The notes under the pieces were generated by a model. The model saw only the letters and a list, made by a program, of their open reading frames with translations. It was not told the DNA's origin and did no database searches. 64,000 nt of DNA, taken from positions 1-64,000 of IMG/VR virus record IMGVR_UViG_3300024054_000269; one strand, 5' to 3'. Shown piece by piece: positions 17,507 to 25,591 of the stretch (within the stretch, counting starts at the first letter, position 1; each line of letters opens with the position of its first letter). The stretch comes from a virus. The translations under genes and the position numbers were made by a program.

Positions 17507-17792
17507 TATTTTGGATACAGTGATTCATCAAATTCAAACTCGAACCGAAGGGTTAGAGTTTGAATTTGAGGAAGATTTTTATTTTATAAGATGCGATCTT
17601 ATTGGACGCGATAATTACTTTTTTATCGGTTTAGGAAAGAAATCAGATTTTGATTTTGATGTTTTGAAATTTACTAATGTGGTCGTTTCTCATATTTATA
17701 AAAAAGAAATGCATTCATATTGTTTGACTTCCAAATTTGAACTTATCCAGATTCTTAGGTGTTTAAAAGTCAAAGAAGTTATTGATGGGTAA
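17499..17792 (+). CDS. Small protein, second of a tandem duplicate pair
   Basis: 97 residues from ATG 17499, chosen because GAAGAGG lies 6 nt upstream inside the previous gene. Paralogue of the preceding gene (FEEDFYFIRC, FFIGLGKKSDFDFD, SYCLTSKFELIQILR). It ends KEVIDG. Diverged but co-linear copies point to an old tandem duplication. Confidence 0.6.
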   Translation: MDDILDTVIHQIQTRTEGLEFEFEEDFYFIRCDLIGRDNYFFIGLGKKSDFDFDVLKFTNVVVSHIYKKEMHSYCLTSKFELIQILRCLKVKEVIDG

Positions 17793-17885
17793 GATATCAA
17801 ACGTCTTCAAATTAAATTTGTGTTGCCATCATTTTTTACCATTATTAAATTTACGTTAGACGTCCTTTGTTTAGTAGTATAAAAG

Positions 17886-18782
17886 ATGTCAAGCATTTTC
17901 TATCGTGGCCAGGAACTTAAACGTGGTGATCTAAATATATTTTTAAAGACAAGGGATGGATCACCTAAAAATGCAGCTGAAATATCATATAGCATAATCG
18001 ACTATACTTCAGGTGTTGAAGTATTAGTTCCACCATCCAATAGAATACCAATCAACCCAGCAATTGGTGAATATTATGCAAGTTTCTTAACACCACTTGA
18101 TGCAAATTTGGGCAAATATCGGGTTAGATGGTTTTTTAGAGAGTATACAAGTTCCCCACAAGTTCAGATTGTACAAGAATTTAATATTATCGGTGGTGAT
18201 GTTAAAATTGTTAATTTGCCTGGATCAACTGCAATTGAAACTGATTTAATCAGAAGTCTCAGAGTGTTACTACGCGATAACAATCCTGGCCGCAACTATC
18301 ATTTCTCTCCTCCTACTGGTGAGAGTTCAATAAATCAGTACACAAGGGTGTTTGGCTTTATTTGGGAAGATGAAGAGTTACTTGAATTTCTTAGGGTTTC
18401 AAATGATGCTATTAATATGTACCCACCTCAGACTTTCTACAGCACGCTTGATCAATTGATCACAAACAACAGAAATTGGCGAACGTTATTACTAACTGGT
18501 GGGATGGTTTATGCTATTCAAGCACTCACACTTAATTGGATTTTAGACGAATTTGATTACACGATTGGCGGCGTTTCACTTAGTATTGAAAAATCATCCA
18601 AATATCAATCTGTAATGAATGATGCTAACACTAGATTTTTGGAATTTATGACAAATGCCAAAGAAACGGTAAAAGTGATACGTGGGTTAAAACATTCCAA
18701 ATTTGGTGTTGGTATTAGGTCATCATTCGGTCCGTCGGTCGGGCGTGGCTCGCTTACCCCGCGCCGTTTCCTCGGTTTCTGA
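17886..18782 (+). CDS. Virion structural protein, unassigned
   Basis: 298 residues. An N-terminal beta-sandwich-like part (FYRGQELKRGDLNIFLKTRD ... YRVRWFFREYTSS) resembles Ig-like modules in phage neck and baseplate proteins. A mostly helical C-terminal part follows and ends in a basic tail. A terminator begins at its stop. It stands alone among accessory genes and upstream of an HNH-GNAT gene. Confidence 0.55.
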   Translation: MSSIFYRGQELKRGDLNIFLKTRDGSPKNAAEISYSIIDYTSGVEVLVPPSNRIPINPAIGEYYASFLTPLDANLGKYRVRWFFREYTSSPQVQIVQEFNIIGGDVKIVNLPGSTAIETDLIRSLRVLLRDNNPGRNYHFSPPTGESSINQYTRVFGFIWEDEELLEFLRVSNDAINMYPPQTFYSTLDQLITNNRNWRTLLLTGGMVYAIQALTLNWILDEFDYTIGGVSLSIEKSSKYQSVMNDANTRFLEFMTNAKETVKVIRGLKHSKFGVGIRSSFGPSVGRGSLTPRRFLGF

Positions 18783-18800
18783 AGCCTTCCGAGGCTTTTT
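18782..18800 (+). terminator. Intrinsic terminator
   Basis: AAGCCT-TCCG-AGGCTT forms a 6-bp stem with a stable TCCG loop and continues into TTTTT. It begins at the stop codon of the upstream gene and is the clearest intrinsic terminator in the window. Confidence 0.85.
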
Positions 18801-18839
18801 CGTGTATTTTTAATATTTTTGAATTATCATTTGTAATTA

Positions 18840-19018
18840 ATGAATTCTGTAATCATCCAATAAGACACATAAACTGTTACTGTTATTAATCTATAATCAT
18901 CAAAAAATTTTAAATTCTGTAATCATCAAATTTTAACAGAAAATGTACTACTAAATAGTATTGGAATTAGATTGTAAATAAAATTTAATTGGTTGATTTG
19001 GGTGATTACAGAATTCAT
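18840..19018. repeat. 16-bp inverted repeat with extra direct copies
   Basis: ATGAATTCTGTAATCA (18840-18855) is repeated exactly in reverse complement at 19003-19018. Partial direct copies, AATTCTGTAATCATC and ATCTATAATCATC, lie between (about 18890-18930). The stretch 18801-18988 is otherwise gene-free. It adjoins the start of an HNH-GNAT gene and may be its recognition or insertion boundary. Confidence 0.6.
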
Positions 19019-19048
19019 AGAATGTTAATCACCCAGTATAGTCATAAA

Positions 19049-20671
19049 ATGGAAGCTCAAACATGTGTTGGTTGTTTTGTTGAAAAACCACTATCTGATT
19101 ATTTCAATAATGCAATTAAGAAAAATGGTAAAGATTCAAAATGCAAAGTATGTAGAAAATTAAGAAACAAAGAATGGTCAAAAGATAATGAAGAAAAATG
19201 CAAGTCAATACGGAAAGCATATTATGAAAAAACTTATTGGGATAATAGAGAAAAACGAAAAATAAGATATCAACTTGAACATGATAAAATATTAGAACAA
19301 AAACGTGAGTATGTGTCAAGAACAAGAGAAGAAAGGAAGAAATATCTAAAAGACTATAGAAATAGAAATAAAGATGAACTACAAATTCTCAGTAAATTGA
19401 ATAAACGATTCATAATTGATGGGGTATTGGATTTACTTGGTCCAATATGCATTGATTGTGGTGAATTGAACAGGCATTTTTTGACAGTTGACCATAAATT
19501 GAACAATGGGAACGAAGAGAGACACCTGAGCAGTATTGGATGGAAAAGGAGAATATTAAATGGTCAATCAAATAAAGATGATTATCAAATTTTATGTTTT
19601 AATTGCAATTTAGGTAAATATAGATTAAACCCAACAAACCATCAAAAAGGTAGACAAATTATTGGTGAATTAATACTATGTCCGAAATGTTTGTTTGAAA
19701 AAGATCGATCAGAATTTTCCAATGATTTATCTAAGAACAGATCTTGTTTTGAATGTCAGCGATTTATGGACACTTTTGTTAAAGTTAAAACAATAAATTT
19801 TGTTGGAGGTAAATGTGCATGTTGTGGAATGTCAGAACCACATAAATTAACAATTGATCATATTAAAGGTGATGGATGGTATAGAAGAAAATTTTTGAGT
19901 GAAGGTTCTGGCGTTGATTTTTATAAAAAAATCTTGAACCATACTATAGATTCTAAAGGTTTTCAAATCTTGTGTTGGAATTGCAATATGAGTAAACACA
20001 TAAATAATGGTGTTTGTTTGCACCAAATGCTATTTAAATCAGAAAAATTAAACAGAAATAGACCAACGCTGACCAAAAATAACAATAGCTCTGAAAATAA
20101 AGATTTTAATTTTATTAATATCACAATAATTAAGGGTTCTAACCTCCAGTCAAAGAAATTGTTCAAAGATTATCACTACAACAAATTCGGGCGCCCTCAA
20201 ACCGCTATCTATTCAGCCATTCTTGACGATAAAGTCATTGCAGCTGTCAAATTTTGTACGCCAGTTAGGTTAGAGGTTGCAACGACGCTTGGCTATGAAT
20301 ATAAAGATGTAATTGAGCTTGATCGATTTTGTATTCATCCTGAATATCAGAAAAAGAATTTTGCATCTTGGCTAATGTCGCGTGTGGTCAAACAGTTTAA
20401 AACTGACTTTCCTGACATCAAGGCTTTAGTTTCATTTGCTGATACTCGTTTTGGTCATGTTGGTACTATTTATAAGGCTTCAAATTGGAAGGAACTTGGT
20501 CAAACTTCACCAAGTTACGTCTACGTCGATCTTGATGGCAATGAAATAAACAAGAAAACTCTATATGGTTATGCAAAACGTAGAAACATGAAAGAACGTG
20601 AGTGTGCTGACCGGCTCGGTCTCAAGAAAGTGCCGACGCCGCCAAAAATCAAATATATTTACGAACTTTAA
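19049..20671 (+). CDS. HNH endonuclease fused to a Mom-like GNAT domain
   Basis: 540 residues from ATG 19049, which has a CAGTATAGT element just upstream; the frame is open back to 18989. An N-terminal Cys pair (CVGCF ... CKVC) is followed by an HNH/treble-clef unit (CIDCGELNRHFLTVDHKLNN ... ILCFNCNLGKYR). A second one follows (CACCGMSEPHKLTIDHIKGD ... ILCWNCNMSKH). The last ~180 residues are a GNAT fold like phage Mom DNA-modification proteins: YHYNKFG, ELDRFCIHPEYQ, ALVSFADTRFGHVGTIYKAS. Free-standing HNH proteins are typically homing endonucleases; fusion to a possible modification domain is unusual. It is one of four such GNAT-endonuclease proteins in the window. Confidence 0.75.
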   Translation: MEAQTCVGCFVEKPLSDYFNNAIKKNGKDSKCKVCRKLRNKEWSKDNEEKCKSIRKAYYEKTYWDNREKRKIRYQLEHDKILEQKREYVSRTREERKKYLKDYRNRNKDELQILSKLNKRFIIDGVLDLLGPICIDCGELNRHFLTVDHKLNNGNEERHLSSIGWKRRILNGQSNKDDYQILCFNCNLGKYRLNPTNHQKGRQIIGELILCPKCLFEKDRSEFSNDLSKNRSCFECQRFMDTFVKVKTINFVGGKCACCGMSEPHKLTIDHIKGDGWYRRKFLSEGSGVDFYKKILNHTIDSKGFQILCWNCNMSKHINNGVCLHQMLFKSEKLNRNRPTLTKNNNSSENKDFNFINITIIKGSNLQSKKLFKDYHYNKFGRPQTAIYSAILDDKVIAAVKFCTPVRLEVATTLGYEYKDVIELDRFCIHPEYQKKNFASWLMSRVVKQFKTDFPDIKALVSFADTRFGHVGTIYKASNWKELGQTSPSYVYVDLDGNEINKKTLYGYAKRRNMKERECADRLGLKKVPTPPKIKYIYEL

Positions 20672-20952
20672 TGTATTATCACGTTATGGCTAAATTTGTT
20701 TATGTAGTTTATAAACCAGAACAGAGTTGGCTTGACATTCGAAAAGATGGTATAAATTTTAATGTTCTTGAAATGATTGCTGATTTTCCTGAATCTAGAC
20801 GTGATGAATTGATCAACAATCCTGAAAAATATTTGGACAGGGTCTTTGGTGATAGACTTATTTATTGGTCATTTATTCCTGATTTGAAATATAAAGAATA
20901 TGAAAAAACCCTAAATAACCTAAAAATTTGTAGTGAGATCTTAGAGGCGTAA
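20671..20952 (+). CDS. Small protein of unknown function
   Basis: 93 residues; ATG 20671 overlaps the stop of the HNH-GNAT gene. Mixed alpha/beta, with no Cys cluster or membrane span. It ends SEILEA, a member of the shared C-terminal tail group. The next gene starts 1 nt later. Confidence 0.5.
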   Translation: MYYHVMAKFVYVVYKPEQSWLDIRKDGINFNVLEMIADFPESRRDELINNPEKYLDRVFGDRLIYWSFIPDLKYKEYEKTLNNLKICSEILEA

Positions 20953-20953
20953 T

Positions 20954-21379
20954 ATGATTCATACTATAAATTTTCCAGTTTATATAGAAGATTGTGATCA
21001 GTTTTGGAAAAAAGTAACGGACGTGACAAACGTTCCCGAGTCTCTTCTTATCGATAAATTCCAAAAAGCGCTGGGAGATTTTATTATGTCAAATCCTAAT
21101 TTTGTGCCAGATTTAATGAAACCTACAGTAATAAATTTCGTTGACGCTAATGGATGTGAATGGAGTTCTGGTTATAAATTCTTTGACAAAGATGAAATTT
21201 CGTGCAGTGAGGTACTTGAAGAATCCCAACCTTGTTCTGCCATCGTTAAATCTTATGAAATTTTCATAAAGAAAAGATACGCAGTCATCCAAAGGGCCTT
21301 TAATTTACTAAAACTCAAACGAGACCCAAATTTGTATAGCCAACTAAATTTGGTTCAGATTATTTTTCATAGCATTTGA
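20954..21379 (+). CDS. Protein of unknown function
   Basis: 141 residues, starting 1 nt after the previous stop. It is convergent with the Cas12m-like gene and its array (the array begins 22 nt beyond this stop). An internal phrase SEVLEES resembles the shared tail motif but is followed by about 50 more residues, so the original stop may have been lost. No family is recognised. Confidence 0.45.
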   Translation: MIHTINFPVYIEDCDQFWKKVTDVTNVPESLLIDKFQKALGDFIMSNPNFVPDLMKPTVINFVDANGCEWSSGYKFFDKDEISCSEVLEESQPCSAIVKSYEIFIKKRYAVIQRAFNLLKLKRDPNLYSQLNLVQIIFHSI

Positions 21380-21401
21380 ACGCTTCGAAGTCATGCGTCT
21401 C

Positions 21402-21585
21402 GTTCCGGCTTTTTAGTTGCCGGACAAACTTTGATACCCCGTGAAGTCTCCGCCGTTCCACTTCTGGAGGTCGCGTTCCGGCTTTTGAGTTGCCGGACAA
21501 ACTTTGATACCTTGGCGTCGCCGAACGTTGGCTTCATGCCCTCCAACTCGTTCCGGCTTTTGAGTTGCCGGACAAACTTTGATAC
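21402..21585 (-). CRISPR. CRISPR mini-array: three 36-nt repeats, two spacers
   Basis: Repeats at 21402-21437, 21475-21510 and 21550-21585; spacers of 37 nt (21438-21474) and 39 nt (21511-21549). Read on the minus strand (the cas strand), the repeat starts GTATCAAAGTTTGT and ends in CCGGCAACTCAAAAGCCGG plus AAC. That is a 5-bp hairpin next to the spacer, as in type V crRNA handles. The repeat farthest from the gene (21402) has one mismatch, as expected for a terminal repeat. There is no room for a normal leader: the array starts 6 nt after the nuclease stop. Both spacers are about 60-65% GC by hand count, far above this genome. Confidence 0.93.
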
Positions 21586-21591
21586 AATCAT

Positions 21592-23553
21592 TCACGATGA
21601 AAGCGTTTCTAGTGCTGTTTCGTTGGCGTTTTGCGAGATATTCTTATTTGATTTCGTATTAACATTCCTTTCTTGGTTTTTCAGTTGTTTTTCAGATGGT
21701 CCGTTAGGCTTGCGAGAAACTCCTGGGTTTGGAGAACCATTTGATTGCTCGCAACGTTTCAACAAAATATGGCAGGCATTTTCATCTTGATCCCAATATT
21801 TTTCACAGTTTGAGCATTGGAGAACCAAAATTTCTTGATTTTTCCATTTATTAATGTGTCCGCACAAATGACATTCCCTGGTTGTATTCTCTGGATCAAC
21901 CTTTATAATATTTGGTTTACCAAAAGCTTGAATTAACTCTAAACGAAGCTCACCAGGTGATCCAATTGACATAATGCAATGCGTATAATCTTTCGGGTTT
22001 TCATTCTCTGGGGTCGAGTTTTTTATAAATTTTCTAAGATCCATATCCTCAACAACTAATGTTTTATATCTTTGTGATAAATTAGAAGCTATGTTTCTGT
22101 ACAAATGTTGACGATTCGATATTGTCTTTTTGCGTTGATCGGCTGCCCATTGAATCAAATGCCGGTCTTTACGGCGCCAAAGTTCTAAATAAAACAACAG
22201 TTGAGTGGCTTGGTCTTTAATCCCAGCCAAATTCGCCCACGTAAATATTTCGTCCTTTGTCGCAAATAAATCTAATTTAGACGAAAATCGATAATTTTTC
22301 CAATCAGAACAAATTTTAAAAATAAGATCTTTGTCTGATTCAGTTAACCATCGATTAACAATCGAGGCTAATTTGCCATGCATTCTCCACTGCGAGATAT
22401 TTAACGTTGCTTCTGGCATCCAATTTGGCAAACCTGAAAGTTTAGATTTAATGGCTTCTGACAAAATTGATAAAGCAACATTAAAAAATTCATCTGAGTA
22501 ACCAATTAATTTAGACGAATGCTCTAAAGCCGTTTGAATGTGATTAGGAACTAAAATTTCTTGCTTGAACCCATCATTTCCAACCACGAATCCGACTCTT
22601 ATACCATCAGGACGAACACGCCAACCAAGATCGAACGCTATTGCACCGCTAGTTGGCCTGACTTTTACGAATTCATTTGATTCGAGTGTTAGTTGTAGTT
22701 CAAATTCAGTATGAAGACCAATTCTACGGGTTGAAATCCAAGCCCAAGTAATGATTGCATCATCTGGCAATTTTCTATGCAAAGTTATTGGAAATTCGGC
22801 CCAAATTGGATTTCGTGACTTGTCTGAACCAACTCGAATTCTGACTTTTGACCTTGATAAAGGCGGCCTTACTTTTTGCTTACCATTTTTAATAAAATAA
22901 GCCTCAGGCGAAACCGGGTTGATCTGAATCATAGTTGATTTTTGATCAAAAATATCTTTTACGGTCGGTTTGTTTTGTAGCTGAACACCAATACGACCAT
23001 TTCCATCCCAACGGTGAAATTTTTGATCAGCTTGAGATGACTTGGAAGATTCTACCGCCTTTTCAATTAAGAGATAAGTTCCAAAATAAACTCCACATTT
23101 TGATCTAGCCAATTTAACTTTCTCAAGCATATCAGAAGTCAGTTTTTTATCGGCAGCTTCCAAAACTTCATTTGAATTTGCTTCATCACGTGCTTGTTTA
23201 AGTGACTCGTAAACTTGTTTCTTTTCGGCTTTCAAGTCGGAAATATGCTTTTGTAGTTCAAGATTTGAAACGCGTTTTCGAACTGATTTTCTAATTGACC
23301 TAAGTTCATCAATTGCTTTATCAAGCCTTTCTGAAACGTCTTTATATTTAACTTCAAATTCGGCTAAGTTTGGACACAATGAAGAACGCACAGTACGATA
23401 GGCTGAGCGTCTTTCTTGTTCTATTTGAACAAGATCGTTGTAATATTTATGTGCAAGTTTTAATTGCTCCCAAACAATTTGGGCATTTGAGGTTGGGCGT
23501 TTGCAACTAAATGACCAGACTCGGACTGGCAAATCTGACATTCTACGACGCAT
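21592..23553 (-). CDS. cas12m-like: Type V CRISPR effector, Cas12m-like
   Basis: 653 residues. From memory of mycobacterial Cas12m the match is co-linear: LAHKYYNDLVQIEQERR at 34-49, a coiled coil ~62-125, FHRWDGNGRIGVQLQ at 179-193, ITLHRKLPDDAIITWAW at 256-272, the RuvC-I strand AIAFDLGWR with Asp308, RuvC-II LVVEDMD with Glu502, a zinc ribbon with Cys561, Cys564, Cys580 and Cys583, and RuvC-III WDQDENA with Asp590. All three acidic residues are present, whereas studied Cas12m proteins have an altered RuvC site and silence transcription without cutting. The guide would come from the array 6 nt downstream. No cas1, cas2 or cas4 is nearby, as is usual for V-M and phage systems. A Ser/Asn-rich tail (about 604-653) extends beyond the zinc ribbon. 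TnpB is excluded by length, the N-terminal domain and the adjacent array. Confidence 0.88.
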   Translation of the reverse strand: MRRRMSDLPVRVWSFSCKRPTSNAQIVWEQLKLAHKYYNDLVQIEQERRSAYRTVRSSLCPNLAEFEVKYKDVSERLDKAIDELRSIRKSVRKRVSNLELQKHISDLKAEKKQVYESLKQARDEANSNEVLEAADKKLTSDMLEKVKLARSKCGVYFGTYLLIEKAVESSKSSQADQKFHRWDGNGRIGVQLQNKPTVKDIFDQKSTMIQINPVSPEAYFIKNGKQKVRPPLSRSKVRIRVGSDKSRNPIWAEFPITLHRKLPDDAIITWAWISTRRIGLHTEFELQLTLESNEFVKVRPTSGAIAFDLGWRVRPDGIRVGFVVGNDGFKQEILVPNHIQTALEHSSKLIGYSDEFFNVALSILSEAIKSKLSGLPNWMPEATLNISQWRMHGKLASIVNRWLTESDKDLIFKICSDWKNYRFSSKLDLFATKDEIFTWANLAGIKDQATQLLFYLELWRRKDRHLIQWAADQRKKTISNRQHLYRNIASNLSQRYKTLVVEDMDLRKFIKNSTPENENPKDYTHCIMSIGSPGELRLELIQAFGKPNIIKVDPENTTRECHLCGHINKWKNQEILVLQCSNCEKYWDQDENACHILLKRCEQSNGSPNPGVSRKPNGPSEKQLKNQERNVNTKSNKNISQNANETALETLSS

Positions 23554-23605
23554 TTAACAAATTACATTAGGGTCAAATAAATTTACAATTTTAGTATTGT
23601 TGAAC

Positions 23606-24289
23606 ATGACAGTCATAGCTGTAGTCAATAAATCAAAACGTGTGACATCGTCGGAAATTAAACGTATGGTAAATGCCTGTAATATTCAAGTCAAACGAGA
23701 CGTTGCACCAATTTGGGATGCCACCCCATGGTCGGTTAAATACTACGAAAATAAATTACCAAAAAATTCAATATCAATAGTAATATTTGACAATGCCGAT
23801 GAAGCTGACACTTTAGGATATCATAGTGAAACGCCAGATGGTAAACGATATGGACGTGTATTTGTGAATCCAATATTGAGATCGGGCGGTGATATATTAT
23901 CTAAACCAAACAGCGTGTCAGTAACATTGTCGCATGAAGTGTTGGAAGCATTTATAGACCCAGATATCAATTTATGGGCTGAGGATGACAAAGGACGAAT
24001 GTGGGCGTATGAAATTTGCGACCCAGTCGAAGCAACATCATACCGTATAGCTAACGTAGCCGTTTCAAATTTTGTAACGCGTTTGTGGTTTGACTCTGAA
24101 AATCAGCCAGGATCAAAATTTGATTATTTACAGCTTACAAAGCGAGCTTTCCAGGTTCTACCAGATGGTTATGCAGTATGCCGCGCAGGAAATCAAAAAG
24201 AACAAATTGTTTGGGGCAAAAAATATCCAAAATATAAAAAATTAGCAAAACGCCACCCAGCAGCCAGAACAGCACAACGTCATTTTTGA
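23606..24289 (+). CDS. Putative zincin-like protein, unknown function
   Basis: 227 residues from ATG 23606, divergent from the Cas12m-like gene with about 50 nt between. A conserved-looking block TLSHEVLEAFIDPDINLW is followed by YEICDPVEATSY. HEVLE recalls a metallopeptidase HExxE/H helix, and the later acidic pair could complete a metal site. Similar HEVLE...DP...CDPVE proteins occur in phages and bacteria, but I know of no assigned function. The C-terminus is basic. It could be an accessory of the CRISPR locus only by position. Confidence 0.55.
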   Translation: MTVIAVVNKSKRVTSSEIKRMVNACNIQVKRDVAPIWDATPWSVKYYENKLPKNSISIVIFDNADEADTLGYHSETPDGKRYGRVFVNPILRSGGDILSKPNSVSVTLSHEVLEAFIDPDINLWAEDDKGRMWAYEICDPVEATSYRIANVAVSNFVTRLWFDSENQPGSKFDYLQLTKRAFQVLPDGYAVCRAGNQKEQIVWGKKYPKYKKLAKRHPAARTAQRHF

Positions 24290-24310
24290 ATTTTTTTGAT
24301 AGATATAAAT

Positions 24311-24832
24311 ATGTTAAGCAAAATTGCGAACAAGATTGCGAACAAAATAGCACAAGATCATACAAAAAGCGACTTAAAAGATCTAATCACTAAGATCGTT
24401 TCGTTCGGTTACAAACCGATTATTGGGTTGATGGAACTTGGAGGCGGAAGTGTGTATGATGTTTGGGCTTTGTCAAAAAATCCAGACGCTTGGGAACCGT
24501 ATAAGGGCAACAGATACGTTAAAAACTCAGAAAGTTACGTTATTGGATATGAATATAATGATGAATTGACTTCACAAAATATGGCTGAGGAGATGATTTA
24601 CGAAGAAACTAGCCAAGATTGGCTTCTAGAAGGTGAAAAATCAAAAGAAGTGAATACTGAGAAGTATAGATTGATACCCATTGGTAATTTAATCTCCAGA
24701 ATTGAAGGGCATCCAGGTACTTTAGAAAGAATAAAAGACATACTGTCAGCAGTCGATCCAGAATTAAGTCAAACTGCGGAAGTTTTGGAAAAAGATATTG
24801 AATATTGGTCTGAAATCAGACTAGACAAGTAG
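24311..24832 (+). CDS. Protein of unknown function
   Basis: 173 residues from ATG 24311 (TTG 24296 possible). It starts with a repeated amphipathic segment SKIANKIANKIAQ, followed by an alpha/beta body (GYKPIIGLMELGGGSVYDVW). No catalytic motif is recognised. The gene ends 11 nt before the hairpin-repeat array on the same strand, so read-through from it could transcribe the array. Confidence 0.5.
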   Translation: MLSKIANKIANKIAQDHTKSDLKDLITKIVSFGYKPIIGLMELGGGSVYDVWALSKNPDAWEPYKGNRYVKNSESYVIGYEYNDELTSQNMAEEMIYEETSQDWLLEGEKSKEVNTEKYRLIPIGNLISRIEGHPGTLERIKDILSAVDPELSQTAEVLEKDIEYWSEIRLDK

Positions 24833-24843
24833 ATGTAAGTTAA

Positions 24844-25069
24844 TTTTGAAATTTGTCTGGCAATTCAAAGGCCAGAACGATGAGCCAAGGCGTTAAAGCT
24901 TGTTCGGTAGCCAAAAAACCGGAACACTTGTGCCCGTTTCTATCAAAGTTTGTTCGGTAACTCAAAAACCGGAACTACTGAGTACAAGTCATAAACCTAT
25001 CCGGTGGTTCAAAAACCGGAGCCACTTGTAGATGATTTAAGCTTGTCTAGTAGCTAAAAAACTAGAACC
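24844..25069 (+). repeat. Array of five diverged CRISPR-repeat hairpins with 10-14-nt gaps
   Basis: Five 36-nt units (about 24844-24879, 24891-24926, 24941-24976, 24988-25023, 25034-25069; the last may be off by 1) match the repeat of the 21.4 kb array, read on the plus strand. The third is 32/36 identical. Gaps are 11, 14, 11 and 10 nt, too short for ordinary spacers. Stems change in pairs: CTGGC/GCCAG, CGGT/ACCG, CCGGT/ACCGG and CTAGT/ACTAG against CCGGC/GCCGG in the CRISPR array, while the A-rich loop and final AAC/AGC persist. Retained pairing with changed bases shows selection on RNA structure. Possible roles are decoy repeats (RNA anti-CRISPR) or a non-coding regulator; a simply decaying array is less likely. 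Confidence 0.88.
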
Positions 25070-25078
25070 GAACCTGCA

Positions 25079-25570
25079 TCACGATTCAATCATTTCCTTT
25101 GATAATTGTTCATTAACAAATTTCAATAATTCTGATCTTACATATGCACCGGCTTTTCTTAATTTTGGTCTGTGGGTCAATCTTCGACGTCTTCTACATG
25201 CCGCGAAAAAATGACCAGAAGTTGGCTTTGTTGAATAATCAATATAGTATATGTTTTGGTTTTGGTTTTGGTTTTGGTCAGCGTGTATGTCAACGCGAAT
25301 TAATAATGAATATTTTGATATTAATATTTGTATCACGCCTAGTTTTTGATTTAATTTATATTTTATGATATGATTTCCGCATGTCTGATTCGGTATAACT
25401 GATAATGGGTGTTTGTCAATTGATTTTATGAATGCCTTTATTCCATTTTCATGTTTCATGTTTCTGATAAATGCCACGATTTTGATTTTGTAACAGTCAG
25501 CCTGATCTCTGTGCGTCGCCATCGTGGCTTCACGTGCGCGGAGGATTTGAGGCCCAAATTTATTGTACAT
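25079..25570 (-). CDS. Basic protein of unknown function with Gln-Asn repeat
   Basis: 163 residues on the minus strand, convergent with the hairpin array. It contains DQNQNQNQN, coded by a TTTTGG repeat at about 25254-25278, and a basic patch ACRRRRRLTHRPKLRKAG that could bind nucleic acid. It ends KEMIES, a member of the shared C-terminal tail group. Its position beside the repeat array is notable, but no function can be read. Confidence 0.5.
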   Translation of the reverse strand: MYNKFGPQILRAREATMATHRDQADCYKIKIVAFIRNMKHENGIKAFIKSIDKHPLSVIPNQTCGNHIIKYKLNQKLGVIQILISKYSLLIRVDIHADQNQNQNQNIYYIDYSTKPTSGHFFAACRRRRRLTHRPKLRKAGAYVRSELLKFVNEQLSKEMIES

Positions 25571-25591
25571 TGATGATGGTAAAATTTACAT

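Noticed and set aside
21391-21790. Short ORFs across the CRISPR array on both strands
   Set aside because: Their peptides are translations of the repeats (for example KVCPATQKPER repeated), with no start signals; the DNA is explained by the array.
21592-23553. Reading the nuclease as a TnpB transposon protein
   Set aside because: It is longer, has a Cas12m-type N-terminal half and is attached to a true repeat-spacer array; no TnpA or element ends were seen.
24844-25069. An ordinary, simply decaying CRISPR array
   Set aside because: Gaps of 10-14 nt are too short and too even, and stem changes are compensatory, which decay would not produce.
25144-25368. Plus-strand ORF with a GFGFGFG repeat
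   Set aside because: It is the antisense reading of the QNQNQN repeat in the minus-strand gene.
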